Positions 1-6,338 of a DNA stretch of 8,523 nucleotides are shown here, piece by piece (the first letter of the stretch is position 1; the number at the start of each line of letters is the position of its first letter). A program made the translations under genes and the position numbers. The stretch comes from Candidatus Omnitrophota bacterium (GTDB lineage Bacteria; NPL-UPA2; BS750m-G34). The stretch lies in NCBI GenBank assembly GCA_030640045.1, contig DAOWKF010000102.1, forward strand, positions 1 to 8,523, given 5' to 3'. Under the pieces are notes generated by a model that saw nothing but the letters and a program-made list of their open reading frames with translations, searched no databases and was not told where the DNA came from.

Positions 1-1054
1 TAAGGCCGGCCATAGCATCCCGTCCCTTGAGGCGAATAACTTCCTCAGGGTCATTGCCTTTAGGAAGTCCCGCGACCTTCACGTTAAAACCTATTTTAAG
101 CGCCTCCTCAATCCCGCGGATAGTTGCCCCCTCACCTGCTTTATCAGCATCGTATGCAAAAATGAGCTCGGATGAAAACCGCTTGAGCAGTCTTAACTGC
201 ATGGGGGTTGTAGCGGTCCCCAGCGTAGCTACGCTAAAATCAAAGCCGAACTGAAAAAGGGTGATAAGGTCCATGTATCCCTCAACTATTATCGCCCTTT
301 TTTGTTTTATTATGTTTCGCTTGGAAAGATTGAGCGCATATAGAATCAGGCTCTTGCGGTATATAGGTGTCTCGGGGCTATTCATGTATTTGGGTTCAAT
401 CTCCTTTATAGTTCTTCCGCCAAAGCCCACAATCTTTCCTGTCTCGTTCATGATGGGATAAATTATACGCTCACGAAACCGGTCATAACATCCTCCGCCT
501 TCTTTTTTTATAATGAGGCCGGCTGTCTCCATATTTTTTTCGGTAAATCCTTTTCCTGTTAAAAATTTATGCAGCATGTCCCAGGAGGAAGGTGAAAAAC
601 CGATACGGAATTTTTTTATCTCTGTTATGGTCAAACCGCGCTTTGTCAGATATGCCCAGGCTGCCCTTCCCTCTTTTGTAAAAAGATATCTCTCATAAAA
701 ACGACACGCTGTCTCCGTTATTTCGTAAAGTTTTGATGTATAACCTGAGCTCCTCCCACTGCTTCCGCTTTCAGGAATATTTATCCCTGCTTTCCCGGCC
801 AGGATTTTTATAGCCTCTATAAAAGTGAGATTGTCATGTTTCATTAAAAAGGTTACGCTGTCGCCGCCAACCCCGCAGCCAAAACAATGAAAAATCTGTT
901 TTTCGTGGCTGACCATAAATGAGGGTGTCTTTTCAGCGTGGAATGGACAGGTCGCCTTGAAATTACGGCCGGCCTGTTTTAATGGGATATATTCTTTTAT
1001 TACATCTACGATATCAACTGACGCCTTAATTTTTTCAGTCAGAGCAGGATCCAT
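1..1054 (-). CDS. dnaG: DNA primase DnaG, N-terminal 351 residues (cut by window edge)
   Basis: Primase makes the short RNA primers for lagging-strand synthesis at the replication fork, working with the DnaB helicase. Translating the minus strand from the ATG at 1054 gives an open frame to the left edge. The zinc-binding domain is seen first, with C36, H39, C57 and C60 (CPFH...CFGC). A Gly/Ser-rich linker follows near residues 97-107, then the RNA-polymerase core with RIIYPIMN and GFGGR. The TOPRIM motifs are EGYMD (E258 to D262) and YDADKAG (D302, D304). These acidic residues sit at the same spacing as E265, D309 and D311 of E. coli DnaG. About 230 residues, including the DnaB-binding C-terminus, should lie outside the window. 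The start is supported by AAAAGGTGAG just upstream. The ATG comes one base after the stop of the NIF3-like gene, which implies translational coupling. The identification is very secure. Confidence 0.97.
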   Translation of the reverse strand, partial: MDPALTEKIKASVDIVDVIKEYIPLKQAGRNFKATCPFHAEKTPSFMVSHEKQIFHCFGCGVGGDSVTFLMKHDNLTFIEAIKILAGKAGINIPESGSSGRSSGYTSKLYEITETACRFYERYLFTKEGRAAWAYLTKRGLTITEIKKFRIGFSPSSWDMLHKFLTGKGFTEKNMETAGLIIKKEGGGCYDRFRERIIYPIMNETGKIVGFGGRTIKEIEPKYMNSPETPIYRKSLILYALNLSKRNIIKQKRAIIVEGYMDLITLFQFGFDFSVATLGTATTPMQLRLLKRFSSELIFAYDADKAGEGATIRGIEEALKIGFNVKVAGLPKGNDPEEVIRLKGRDAMAGL

Positions 1055-1055
1055 C

Positions 1056-2009
1056 TCACCTTTTTACACGGGTAAATCCGGAGCAGGGGATTACATCAAG
1101 CGTCCCTTTCGGGTCCAGGTCATCTAAAATTAAATTTAGACCAATGGTATCGCTGGCAATATGTCCTGCAATGATAATACTCAGGTGATGCCTCCTGGCC
1201 TCTTCAATGTGTTTTTCGCTCATGTGCATGCACACTATTGTGCCGACACCTGCCTGGGAAAATTTTTCGAGGACCTTTGGAGACCCTTCAGTCCCCCCTG
1301 TCATATCTATCATAATCTTGCCGGCACTCTTATCAGGACTGCCCATGACAATCTTAGGCCCGGCATTTTGTTTGAAAGACTCTTTATATTCGGGTATCTT
1401 CTTCAGCCTGGCAAGGGCATCACTTAGTTTATCAAATTTTTCTCTTTTAAAAATCTTCATAAGATAATTAGTAACGGCATTGTCAGCCGGTGTATGCACG
1501 CACATAAATGGAATATTGAGGAGCCTTGCCGCATCAATAGCTCTACGGTGATTGACCGGCAAAAGCTTCCTCTCGATTTCTTTTACCCGGCTATCCATAA
1601 TCCCCTCAGCTACATTAATCGGCACCCCATACCGGTGAAAGATCTCTGCCTGCATATTCATTACCTCATATAAACTGGCCAAAGCCCTTCCTTCAGGATG
1701 ATGCGAGAGTATGAGGTCAATCTTACGGCCTTTACCGGCAAGATAATCCGCAAGTAATACCTCTCCTACCTCCATGTCAATACCAAGCAGGATTCTTCGT
1801 ATCTCCTCTTTTCCCTGGCCATAGAGGATGCGGGTATCTCCGTATGGATTTCTAAGCCTTTCCTTATCAAATTCCTTTTTCTCTTCAGCGGACAGCTTTT
1901 CGTACTTTTTCTTAATCGTATCAAGTTGTTTTTTGACAACATCTTTTCCCCTGGGGTCATAGGCTATACCGAGTGTAATCACAGAATTATAGATATTACT
2001 CAACTTCAT
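1056..2009 (-). CDS. NIF3/DUF34 family putative metal-binding protein
   Basis: This 317-residue protein matches the NIF3 (DUF34, YbgI-like) family, which are dinuclear-metal proteins of poorly defined enzymatic role, often proposed to be hydrolases. The visible family signatures are LSHHPEG (H103, H104), VHTPADN (H172, D176) and a C-terminal AGHIASD (H283, D287). In E. coli YbgI the metal ligands are two adjacent histidines, an aspartate, and a late His-x-x-x-Glu; here the last acidic residue is Asp. The N-terminus has an unusual charged, probably helical stretch (about 22-72) before the first metal motif, making the chain longer than the roughly 250 residues of YbgI. The ATG at 2009 has a strong GGAGGTGA site. 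The gene follows the cvpA-like gene by 14 bp and ends one base before the dnaG start, so all three are likely co-transcribed. Family assignment is by motif only. Confidence 0.78.
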   Translation of the reverse strand: MKLSNIYNSVITLGIAYDPRGKDVVKKQLDTIKKKYEKLSAEEKKEFDKERLRNPYGDTRILYGQGKEEIRRILLGIDMEVGEVLLADYLAGKGRKIDLILSHHPEGRALASLYEVMNMQAEIFHRYGVPINVAEGIMDSRVKEIERKLLPVNHRRAIDAARLLNIPFMCVHTPADNAVTNYLMKIFKREKFDKLSDALARLKKIPEYKESFKQNAGPKIVMGSPDKSAGKIMIDMTGGTEGSPKVLEKFSQAGVGTIVCMHMSEKHIEEARRHHLSIIIAGHIASDTIGLNLILDDLDPKGTLDVIPCSGFTRVKR

Positions 2010-2023
2010 TCTTCACCTCCGGC

Positions 2024-2257
2024 TTAACGCGTAAAATCAAAAAAACGAAGAAATTTTCTAACAACAATGGATTCGTTAAGAGGTCCGACTAAAAAATCAG
2101 GCAGGATAACACTATCCAGACAGATCAAGATAAAGGTAATTAATGTGGATGCTACGATTAAATTTATTATCCCTCTAAATAGACTTCTTCTATATCCTGA
2201 GTAAAAACTGAGAGATAAAAGACAAAGTAAAACAATATCTATCCAATTGAATTTCAT
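2024..2257 (-). CDS. Short CvpA-like inner-membrane protein
   Basis: This is a 77-residue protein with a hydrophobic segment at about residues 7-23 and another at about 31-53. The start (FNWIDIVLLCLLSLSFYSGY followed by RRSLFRG) resembles the first helix and the Gly-Tyr-Arg-Arg loop of the CvpA (colicin V production) family. CvpA proteins normally have about 160 residues and four membrane segments, so this would be only the first half. No continuing frame fits downstream because the stop is followed after 14 bp by the next gene with its own strong ribosome-binding site. The ATG at 2257 is preceded by AGCAGGGGGGAG. It is the first gene of the operon driven from the promoter at 2342-2370. It could be a reduced CvpA or an unrelated two-helix membrane protein; the resemblance is suggestive, not proven. 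Confidence 0.65.
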   Translation of the reverse strand: MKFNWIDIVLLCLLSLSFYSGYRRSLFRGIINLIVASTLITFILICLDSVILPDFLVGPLNESIVVRKFLRFFDFTR

Positions 2258-2341
2258 CTCCCCCCTGCTAATTTTTGCCTGACTATATCGCTAATCAGTC
2301 AAAATCTTTTTAAGTCCTTCTGCCATAATGTTTAACCCTTA

Positions 2342-2370
2342 ATTATAGCACATAAAACCTAATTTGTCAA
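2342..2370 (-). promoter_or_regulatory. Consensus sigma-70 promoter of the cvpA-like/NIF3/dnaG operon
   Basis: Read on the minus strand, a perfect -35 box TTGACA (2370-2365) is followed by a 17-bp spacer and a perfect -10 box TATAAT (2347-2342). TGC precedes the -10 box, which gives an extended -10 element. Transcription should begin near 2335, leaving an untranslated leader of about 78 nt before the ATG at 2257. All twelve hexamer positions match consensus, which is rare and predicts strong expression unless it is repressed. Confidence 0.9.
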
Positions 2371-2371
2371 A

Positions 2372-2393
2372 TTTGTAAAACTTTTTTTACAAA
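2372..2393. repeat. Perfect 9-bp AT-rich inverted repeat next to the -35 box
   Basis: TTTGTAAAA and TTTTACAAA are separated by four bases. The repeat lies one base upstream of the -35 box of the dnaG-operon promoter and five bases downstream of the nitroreductase stop codon. As RNA it would fold into a weak hairpin without a clean U tract, so it is a poor terminator. As DNA it could be a binding site for a dimeric regulator or an UP-like AT-rich element. Its role is unproven. Confidence 0.55.
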
Positions 2394-2398
2394 AGAGA

Positions 2399-3001
2399 TT
2401 AGATAAAGGTGGAATTATCCTTACGTCTCTCAGGAAGATGGTCCAATTTAACCTTTGGATAACCAAGGGTAAGAGTAACCTGGACCTTATGAAGTAATGG
2501 AAGTTTGAGTTTTTTAAGAATCTTATCAGACTTATTAATTGCCTCGGCAAACCCGATTACACATGTCCCCAGACCAAGGGTATGTGCTGCCAGCATTATG
2601 TTTTGAGCCGCTAAAAAAGAATCCTTTAAACCATGGGTGCTCTTTTTCAAGGTGCTGACCATTATTAAAACCGGCGCATTATAGAAGATACGGTCTTCTG
2701 CAGAATACGCCCTTTCTTTAGCTATGGACAAAAACTTTTTATCTGCCAGGTCAGGATATAAAGGACGCAGGAGAAACTTAAGTTTAAGCATAAGCCTGAC
2801 CTTTTTTTTAATCTCCCCCACTATCTCTTTTATCAAACCACTGTCCGTAACCACGGTAAAATGCCATGGCTGCCTGCCTAATGCTGTAGGAGCAAATCGC
2901 GCGCACTCTATTATCTCTTCAAGAATCTCTTGAGAGACAGGCCTGTCCAGATAGGAACGAACGCTCCTCCTGGTTTTGATTGTTTCGAGAATCTGATTCA
3001 T
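2399..3001 (-). CDS. Nitroreductase-family flavoprotein (FMN-dependent)
   Basis: This 200-residue protein belongs to the nitroreductase superfamily, which uses FMN and NAD(P)H to reduce nitro, quinone or similar substrates in the cytoplasm. The N-terminal TRRSVRSYLDRPVS contains the Arg-Arg-Ser-x-Arg FMN-phosphate motif (residues 11-15). APTALGRQPWHF (38-48) matches the conserved Ala-Pro-(Ser/Thr)...Gln-Pro-Trp segment. LAAHTLGLGTCVIGF (137-151) is the usual flavin-contacting helix and loop. Length is typical for the family. A longer frame begins at a GTG at 3031, but the ATG at 3001 has AAGGAGGT directly upstream, so it is the better start. The gene lies 40 bp downstream of tRNA-Trp on the same strand and may share its promoter. 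The true substrate cannot be told from sequence; members also act in dehalogenation and in cofactor fragmentation. Confidence 0.88.
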   Translation of the reverse strand: MNQILETIKTRRSVRSYLDRPVSQEILEEIIECARFAPTALGRQPWHFTVVTDSGLIKEIVGEIKKKVRLMLKLKFLLRPLYPDLADKKFLSIAKERAYSAEDRIFYNAPVLIMVSTLKKSTHGLKDSFLAAQNIMLAAHTLGLGTCVIGFAEAINKSDKILKKLKLPLLHKVQVTLTLGYPKVKLDHLPERRKDNSTFI

Positions 3002-3004
3002 TTT

Positions 3005-3012
3005 ACCTCCTT
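3005..3012 (-). promoter_or_regulatory. Ribosome-binding site that sets the nitroreductase start
   Basis: AAGGAGGT on the minus strand ends three bases before the ATG at 3001. It is a near-perfect anti-16S match. Choosing the upstream GTG at 3031 would bury it inside the coding region, so it decides the start. Confidence 0.8.
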
Positions 3013-3041
3013 CAGTTTTTTTGCTCTCCACTCTAAAAATC

Positions 3042-3117
3042 TGGCAGGCCTGGAGAGAATTGAACTCCCAACAACCGGTTTTGGAGACCGGTGCTCTGCC
3101 AATTGAGCTACAGGCCT
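3042..3117 (-). tRNA. tRNA-Trp (anticodon CCA)
   Basis: A complete 76-nt cloverleaf can be folded. The acceptor arms AGGCCTG and CAGGCCT pair, followed by discriminator G and an encoded CCA end. The D arm is present (TAGCTCAATTGGCAGAGCA). The anticodon arm is CCGGT, loop CTCCAAA, ACCGG, giving anticodon CCA, which reads UGG. The T arm is GGGAG, loop TTCAATT, CTCTC, with one G-U type closing pair. The 3' CCA is genomically encoded. A promoter lies about 32-60 bp upstream. No secE or tuf gene is next to it, unlike the common tuf-trnW-secE arrangement. Confidence 0.96.
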
Positions 3118-3148
3118 ACTTTGTTTGTTCCCTTTCAAATCAATACAA

Positions 3149-3177
3149 ATTCTATCACGCTATATGAGAAGTGTAAA
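3149..3177 (-). promoter_or_regulatory. Sigma-70 promoter for tRNA-Trp (and possibly the nitroreductase)
   Basis: On the minus strand TTTACA (3177-3172) and TAGAAT (3154-3149) are separated by 17 bp, with TGA before the -10 box giving an extended -10. Each hexamer matches consensus at five of six positions. Transcription should start near 3142, about 25 bases before the mature tRNA 5' end at 3117. No terminator is visible between the tRNA and the nitroreductase, so read-through is likely. Confidence 0.75.
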
Positions 3178-3220
3178 CTAAAAAATAAAACATAAAAATT
3201 AATTTTCTAAGCACTGGTAA

Positions 3221-4198
3221 TTATACATGGTCGAGGGACCAGATATAGAAATTAAAGAAATTATTATCCGGTAGGGCCATTTTTTTGACCAATTCCTTCT
3301 CATTTTCGGGCCATTTTGCCTTATCTCTCACCTGCATTGCCTTTTGAAATCCTTCCAGTGTTTTGGGGAAATTTATAATCTTAATAGAACAAAGCGACTC
3401 TACCCACCATCTAACACTTCCATTAAGTATCTCCCTGTTTAAGTCACTCTCTTCATAAGGCCTTGAGATTCTCATGCCCTCTAAGCTTTTATCTTTAATA
3501 AGGGTTAAGGCCAGGGAAAGAACTCTGGATGGATCCCCGCCGGTTTCTATAGCCTTTTTATATTTCACGCCAGTAGATAAAACTATATAAGCGTCTTTGC
3601 TAAGCCAGACTTCAATCCCTGCCTTTTTCATGAGAAATTGATATGTCTTCTTAGTCCTTTTTACTTTTAAGCGTTCTGGCTCATGGAAGGTTATGATTTT
3701 CTCAAGGCCCTCTTCCTTCCCGTCATATTGCCTGATATCTCCTTCCTTAATCCCATAAGAAGCAAGTGAACGGGAAGTTACTGTAAATGAAAGCCTTCTA
3801 CCCCCAAATTCCCATCCAAAATTACCATAGCGTTGTCTGTCTCCCCATAAAACTGAAAAGGCATATTCCTCTTTCTCCATTCTGTCTATTGCATACTTCA
3901 GCAGCTTCCCCATCAGACCATGTTCCCTATACGCCGGGTCTGTAGCCACACCTCCGATCCCCACTACCTTAAAAACACCTTTACCAGCCAGGACATCTAA
4001 AGGAAAAAGACCTACATGAGAGACTATCCTGTCTTTATCTTTAATAATAAGACTATTCTTGACATGTTGCAGGTCCCTTTGATATATATGGCCATAGTGG
4101 GTTACGAACCAATCTACTTCAGCATAGCCATAGGCCTTTGCAAGAAATGCTAATAACTCGTCAAATTCATCTATTTTTGCTTCTCTTATTTTTTCCAT
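3221..4198 (-). CDS. GNAT-family N-acetyltransferase, Eis-like architecture
   Basis: This 325-residue cytoplasmic protein has a GNAT acetyltransferase domain in its first 150 residues. The acetyl-CoA motif is GGVATDPAYREHGLMGKLL (82-100), with R91, G94 and G97 forming the pyrophosphate-binding loop. It is followed by VLWGDRQRYGNFGWE (116-130), the usual Tyr...Phe-Gly-Trp/Tyr segment with Y124. The remaining 175 residues are about twice a plain GNAT and resemble the second, degenerate GNAT and lipid-carrier-like tail seen in Eis-type proteins. The acceptor (amine, peptide or drug) cannot be predicted. The ATG at 4198 has AGGGTGAT just upstream. The gene is transcribed divergently from the DUF3307 gene and ends 103 bp before the tRNA-Trp gene. 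Eis-like is an inference from length and motif layout; the GNAT call itself is firm. Confidence 0.85.
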   Translation of the reverse strand: MEKIREAKIDEFDELLAFLAKAYGYAEVDWFVTHYGHIYQRDLQHVKNSLIIKDKDRIVSHVGLFPLDVLAGKGVFKVVGIGGVATDPAYREHGLMGKLLKYAIDRMEKEEYAFSVLWGDRQRYGNFGWEFGGRRLSFTVTSRSLASYGIKEGDIRQYDGKEEGLEKIITFHEPERLKVKRTKKTYQFLMKKAGIEVWLSKDAYIVLSTGVKYKKAIETGGDPSRVLSLALTLIKDKSLEGMRISRPYEESDLNREILNGSVRWWVESLCSIKIINFPKTLEGFQKAMQVRDKAKWPENEKELVKKMALPDNNFFNFYIWSLDHV

Positions 4199-4199
4199 T

Positions 4200-4272
4200 T
4201 ATCACCCTATTTAACTATATTCTATTTAAAATAGCAATAAAAAAACCTTGCCTCTTAAATTAAAGGGTGATA
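4200..4272. repeat. Inverted 9-bp pair in the divergent intergenic region
   Basis: TATCACCCT at 4200-4208 is exactly inverted as AGGGTGATA at 4264-4272. Each arm overlaps the ribosome-binding region of one of the two divergent genes. The AT-rich stretch between them (4209-4247) contains the direct repeat CTATTTAA at 4207-4214 and 4222-4229. I see no convincing -35/-10 pair for either gene. The inverted pair may be two similar Shine-Dalgarno sites arising by chance, or a shared operator. Confidence 0.4.
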
Positions 4273-4280
4273 GGATTACA

Positions 4281-4991
4281 ATGATGTTTCTTTTCTGGCG
4301 AATTGTCTTAGCTCATGTCCTTGGGGACTTTCCTCTTCAGACTGACAGTATCTATTTTCTAAAGGTCAGGTCTAAGATTGGAGGGTTAGTCCATGGCTCG
4401 GTCTTTATTATATTGAACCTCCTGCTTGGCTGGCCGTATCTCGGGAACAAACTTGTCCTTAGTTTTCTCATAGCAATAGGCCTCATCCATGTAATAATTG
4501 ACGCAATGAAGATTAGTTTCAAAGGGCGTTACACCCACGGAGAAACTATAGTTACCTTTCTTTCAGATCAGTTTATTCATCTTATTCTTATTATATGTTT
4601 CATTGTTCCTCTAAAACTCCCTCCGCCAACGACCCTCTCTACCAGCGGCCTCGCAGGCCTATATTATAATGATAAATTTATCTTTTGTTCAATTGCCTTT
4701 GCCTTTGTCTCCTTTGGCGGGTTTATCTTTTCTACGGCATTGAAAAATACCTTTTCTAAAAGCACTATCGCAGTTAGCTCCATTCCCAAATTTGAAAAAA
4801 TCTATGACTTTATAGAAAGAGCGCTGATTACCTTTTTGGTTATGGCAGGATTTAATCTCTGGCCGATTGTAATTGTCATTTCTCCACGCCTTATCCCGCC
4901 TTTTAGAAAAAAGATAGGAGGATGGCAGGATTGTCTTATCAATTACGGCCTCGGGCTGTCTATAGGCCTGATTCTACGCCACATATTTTAA
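4281..4991 (+). CDS. DUF3307 family polytopic membrane protein
   Basis: This 236-residue membrane protein carries the DUF3307 hallmarks in order: AHVLGDFPLQTD (H12, GDF 15-17, Q20), a lysine at 28 before LVHG (H38), HVIIDAMK (H70, D74), and SDQFIHL (D96, Q97, H100). These conserved His/Asp/Gln residues sit at the ends of hydrophobic helices, about six in total (roughly 1-18, 35-50, 55-78, 95-112, 132-152 and 180-200, with a further one near 222-236). The function of the family is unknown. A longer frame begins at a TTG at 4248, but ATG ATG at 4281/4284 follows AGGGTGATAGGA, the better ribosome-binding context. The half after residue 120 is less conserved. It lies 69 bp upstream of the phosphatase gene on the same strand and may be co-transcribed with it, although hairpins lie between them. 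Confidence 0.8.
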   Translation: MMFLFWRIVLAHVLGDFPLQTDSIYFLKVRSKIGGLVHGSVFIILNLLLGWPYLGNKLVLSFLIAIGLIHVIIDAMKISFKGRYTHGETIVTFLSDQFIHLILIICFIVPLKLPPPTTLSTSGLAGLYYNDKFIFCSIAFAFVSFGGFIFSTALKNTFSKSTIAVSSIPKFEKIYDFIERALITFLVMAGFNLWPIVIVISPRLIPPFRKKIGGWQDCLINYGLGLSIGLILRHIF

Positions 4992-4996
4992 TGGTA

Positions 4997-5019
4997 TGGA
5001 ATTTCAAAAGACAATTCCA
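4997..5019 (+). repeat. Small inverted repeat after the DUF3307 gene
   Basis: TGGAATT (4997-5003) and AATTCCA (5013-5019) form a perfect 7-bp stem with a nine-base loop, starting five bases after the DUF3307 stop. No T tract follows, so it is not a classical terminator. It may protect the 3' end of the upstream message. Confidence 0.4.
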
Positions 5020-5032
5020 ACCACTCTATGTT

Positions 5033-5047
5033 GCCGCCAGAGGCGGC
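5033..5047 (+). repeat. GC-rich hairpin (GCCGCC-AGA-GGCGGC) ahead of the phosphatase gene
   Basis: A perfect 6-bp all-GC stem with a three-base loop lies 13 bases before the ATG at 5061, where a Shine-Dalgarno site is expected. Its composition contrasts with the AT-rich flanks and looks like a dispersed palindromic element. No T tract follows it. It could attenuate transcription or lower translation of the phosphatase gene. Confidence 0.55.
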
Positions 5048-5060
5048 TTGCTTGTAGATT

Positions 5061-6329
5061 ATGAATGAAACTCATTACGAAGAAAAAATAAAAAATCTAA
5101 AAAGTCTGATTGAGGTAAGCAATATCATCTCTTCCACCTTTGATCTCCCTACCTTAACCTCTCTTATTATGGAAATAGCCAAGAAGGTCATGAAGGCCGA
5201 AGCTGCAACACTCATGTTGTTGGATGAAAAAAAAGAATATCTTACCTGGGATATAGCTTTAGGTGAAAAAGGAAGTCAACTCAAAAAAGAAAACAAACTT
5301 AAAGTAGGAGAAGGTATTGCCGGGTGGGTAGCTCAAAAAGGAAAATCAGTTATAATCAAGGACGCCCAGAATGACCCCCGCTTTTTTAATGGTATTGATA
5401 AAAAGACCAGTTTTACGACAAGATCTATCATCTGCGTCCCTCTCAAGGTTAAAGAAAAAATCATCGGGATACTTGAGGCCTTTAATAAGATAGGCGCCCC
5501 GACATTTTCTGACGACGACCTGGAACTTTTTATAGCCTATGCATCTCAAGCTGCCGTAGCTATTGAAAATGCCCGTATGCAAAAACAAGTTATTGAAAAA
5601 GAAAAAATGGAACAGGAACTTATCCTGGCGCGCCGTATACAGCAGAGTTTTCTTCCTTCCTCTTATCCGGAAATCCCGGGATTTAAGCTCTTTGCCAGTA
5701 CCCTTGCGGCACATCAGGTCGGAGGAGATTTCTATGACTTTATGACAATCTCAAAAGGGAAACTGTCTTTTTTTATCGGCGATGTCTCAGGGAAAGGTAT
5801 TCCAGCCGCCCTTTATATGGCCAGAACCATGCAGGACTTCCGCTCTTCATGCCTCCGTTATGAAGACCCCGGTAAAGTTCTTACCGAAGTAAATCGGCTA
5901 ATGCTTGAGAATCCTATCTCCGGACTTTTTATCACGAGTTTTTATGGAGTTCTCGATTGTTCCAAGAAAAAAATTTATTTCTCCAATGCCGGCCATAATC
6001 CGCCGTTTCTCTGCCATGGAAATAAATGTAAAGATATTTCAGAAGCAACCTCTCCGCCACTTGGCATAAGCACAAACATAAAATTTGAAACAGGAGAAAT
6101 AAACCTTTCTAAAGACGACCTATTTATTCTCTATACTGATGGGATTACAGAGAGTATGAACCCCGGCCGTGAACAATTCGGCTCTCAAAATTTTTCTGAA
6201 CTTATCTCCTCTCTCAGACACCTCGCTCCACAAGAAATCATCCGGGAAATTATTAATGCCATGAATAAGTTTACAGGCAATGCCCCACTCCGGGATGACA
6301 CCACCTTATTTTCTCTAAAGGCCTTATAA
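5061..6329 (+). CDS. GAF-domain SpoIIE/RsbU-type serine phosphatase
   Basis: This 422-residue soluble regulator has an N-terminal GAF sensor domain (about 15-172) and a C-terminal PPM/SpoIIE phosphatase domain (about 200-420). They are joined by a charged helical linker with the RsbU-type signature ARRIQQSFLP (190-199). The metal-binding acidic residues of PPM phosphatases are all present: GGDFYD (D223), GDVSGKG (D241), YTDGITE (D360) and RDDTT (D412, D413), so it should be active. Such proteins dephosphorylate anti-sigma-factor antagonists (STAS proteins) in partner-switching pathways in response to a ligand bound by GAF. No STAS or anti-sigma kinase gene is in the window, so its target is unknown. 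An in-frame TAG at 5055-5057 rules out a longer start. The ATG at 5061 lacks a clear Shine-Dalgarno site because a GC hairpin sits there. Its stop is nine bases from that of the convergent glycosyltransferase gene. Confidence 0.93.
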   Translation: MNETHYEEKIKNLKSLIEVSNIISSTFDLPTLTSLIMEIAKKVMKAEAATLMLLDEKKEYLTWDIALGEKGSQLKKENKLKVGEGIAGWVAQKGKSVIIKDAQNDPRFFNGIDKKTSFTTRSIICVPLKVKEKIIGILEAFNKIGAPTFSDDDLELFIAYASQAAVAIENARMQKQVIEKEKMEQELILARRIQQSFLPSSYPEIPGFKLFASTLAAHQVGGDFYDFMTISKGKLSFFIGDVSGKGIPAALYMARTMQDFRSSCLRYEDPGKVLTEVNRLMLENPISGLFITSFYGVLDCSKKKIYFSNAGHNPPFLCHGNKCKDISEATSPPLGISTNIKFETGEINLSKDDLFILYTDGITESMNPGREQFGSQNFSELISSLRHLAPQEIIREIINAMNKFTGNAPLRDDTTLFSLKAL

Positions 6330-6338
6330 ATTTTATCT

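Noticed and set aside
27..698. Three short plus-strand frames
   Set aside because: They are antisense to dnaG, whose zinc and TOPRIM motifs on the minus strand are unambiguous.
3183..3215. AT-rich palindrome AAAATTAATTTT followed by T-rich DNA after the acetyltransferase stop, as a terminator
   Set aside because: The stem is only A-T pairs with no loop to speak of and would be too weak; it may still help termination but cannot be called.
4209..4237. Minus-strand promoter TTGCTA-17-TTAAAT for the acetyltransferase gene
   Set aside because: Hexamers match at only four of six positions, and the implied start would fall inside the ribosome-binding site.
5346..5714. 122-codon minus-strand open frame
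   Set aside because: It is antisense to the GAF domain and linker of the phosphatase, with no recognisable protein features.
6330..6338. Bidirectional terminator between the convergent phosphatase and glycosyltransferase genes
   Set aside because: Only nine bases separate the stops and no inverted repeat is visible there.
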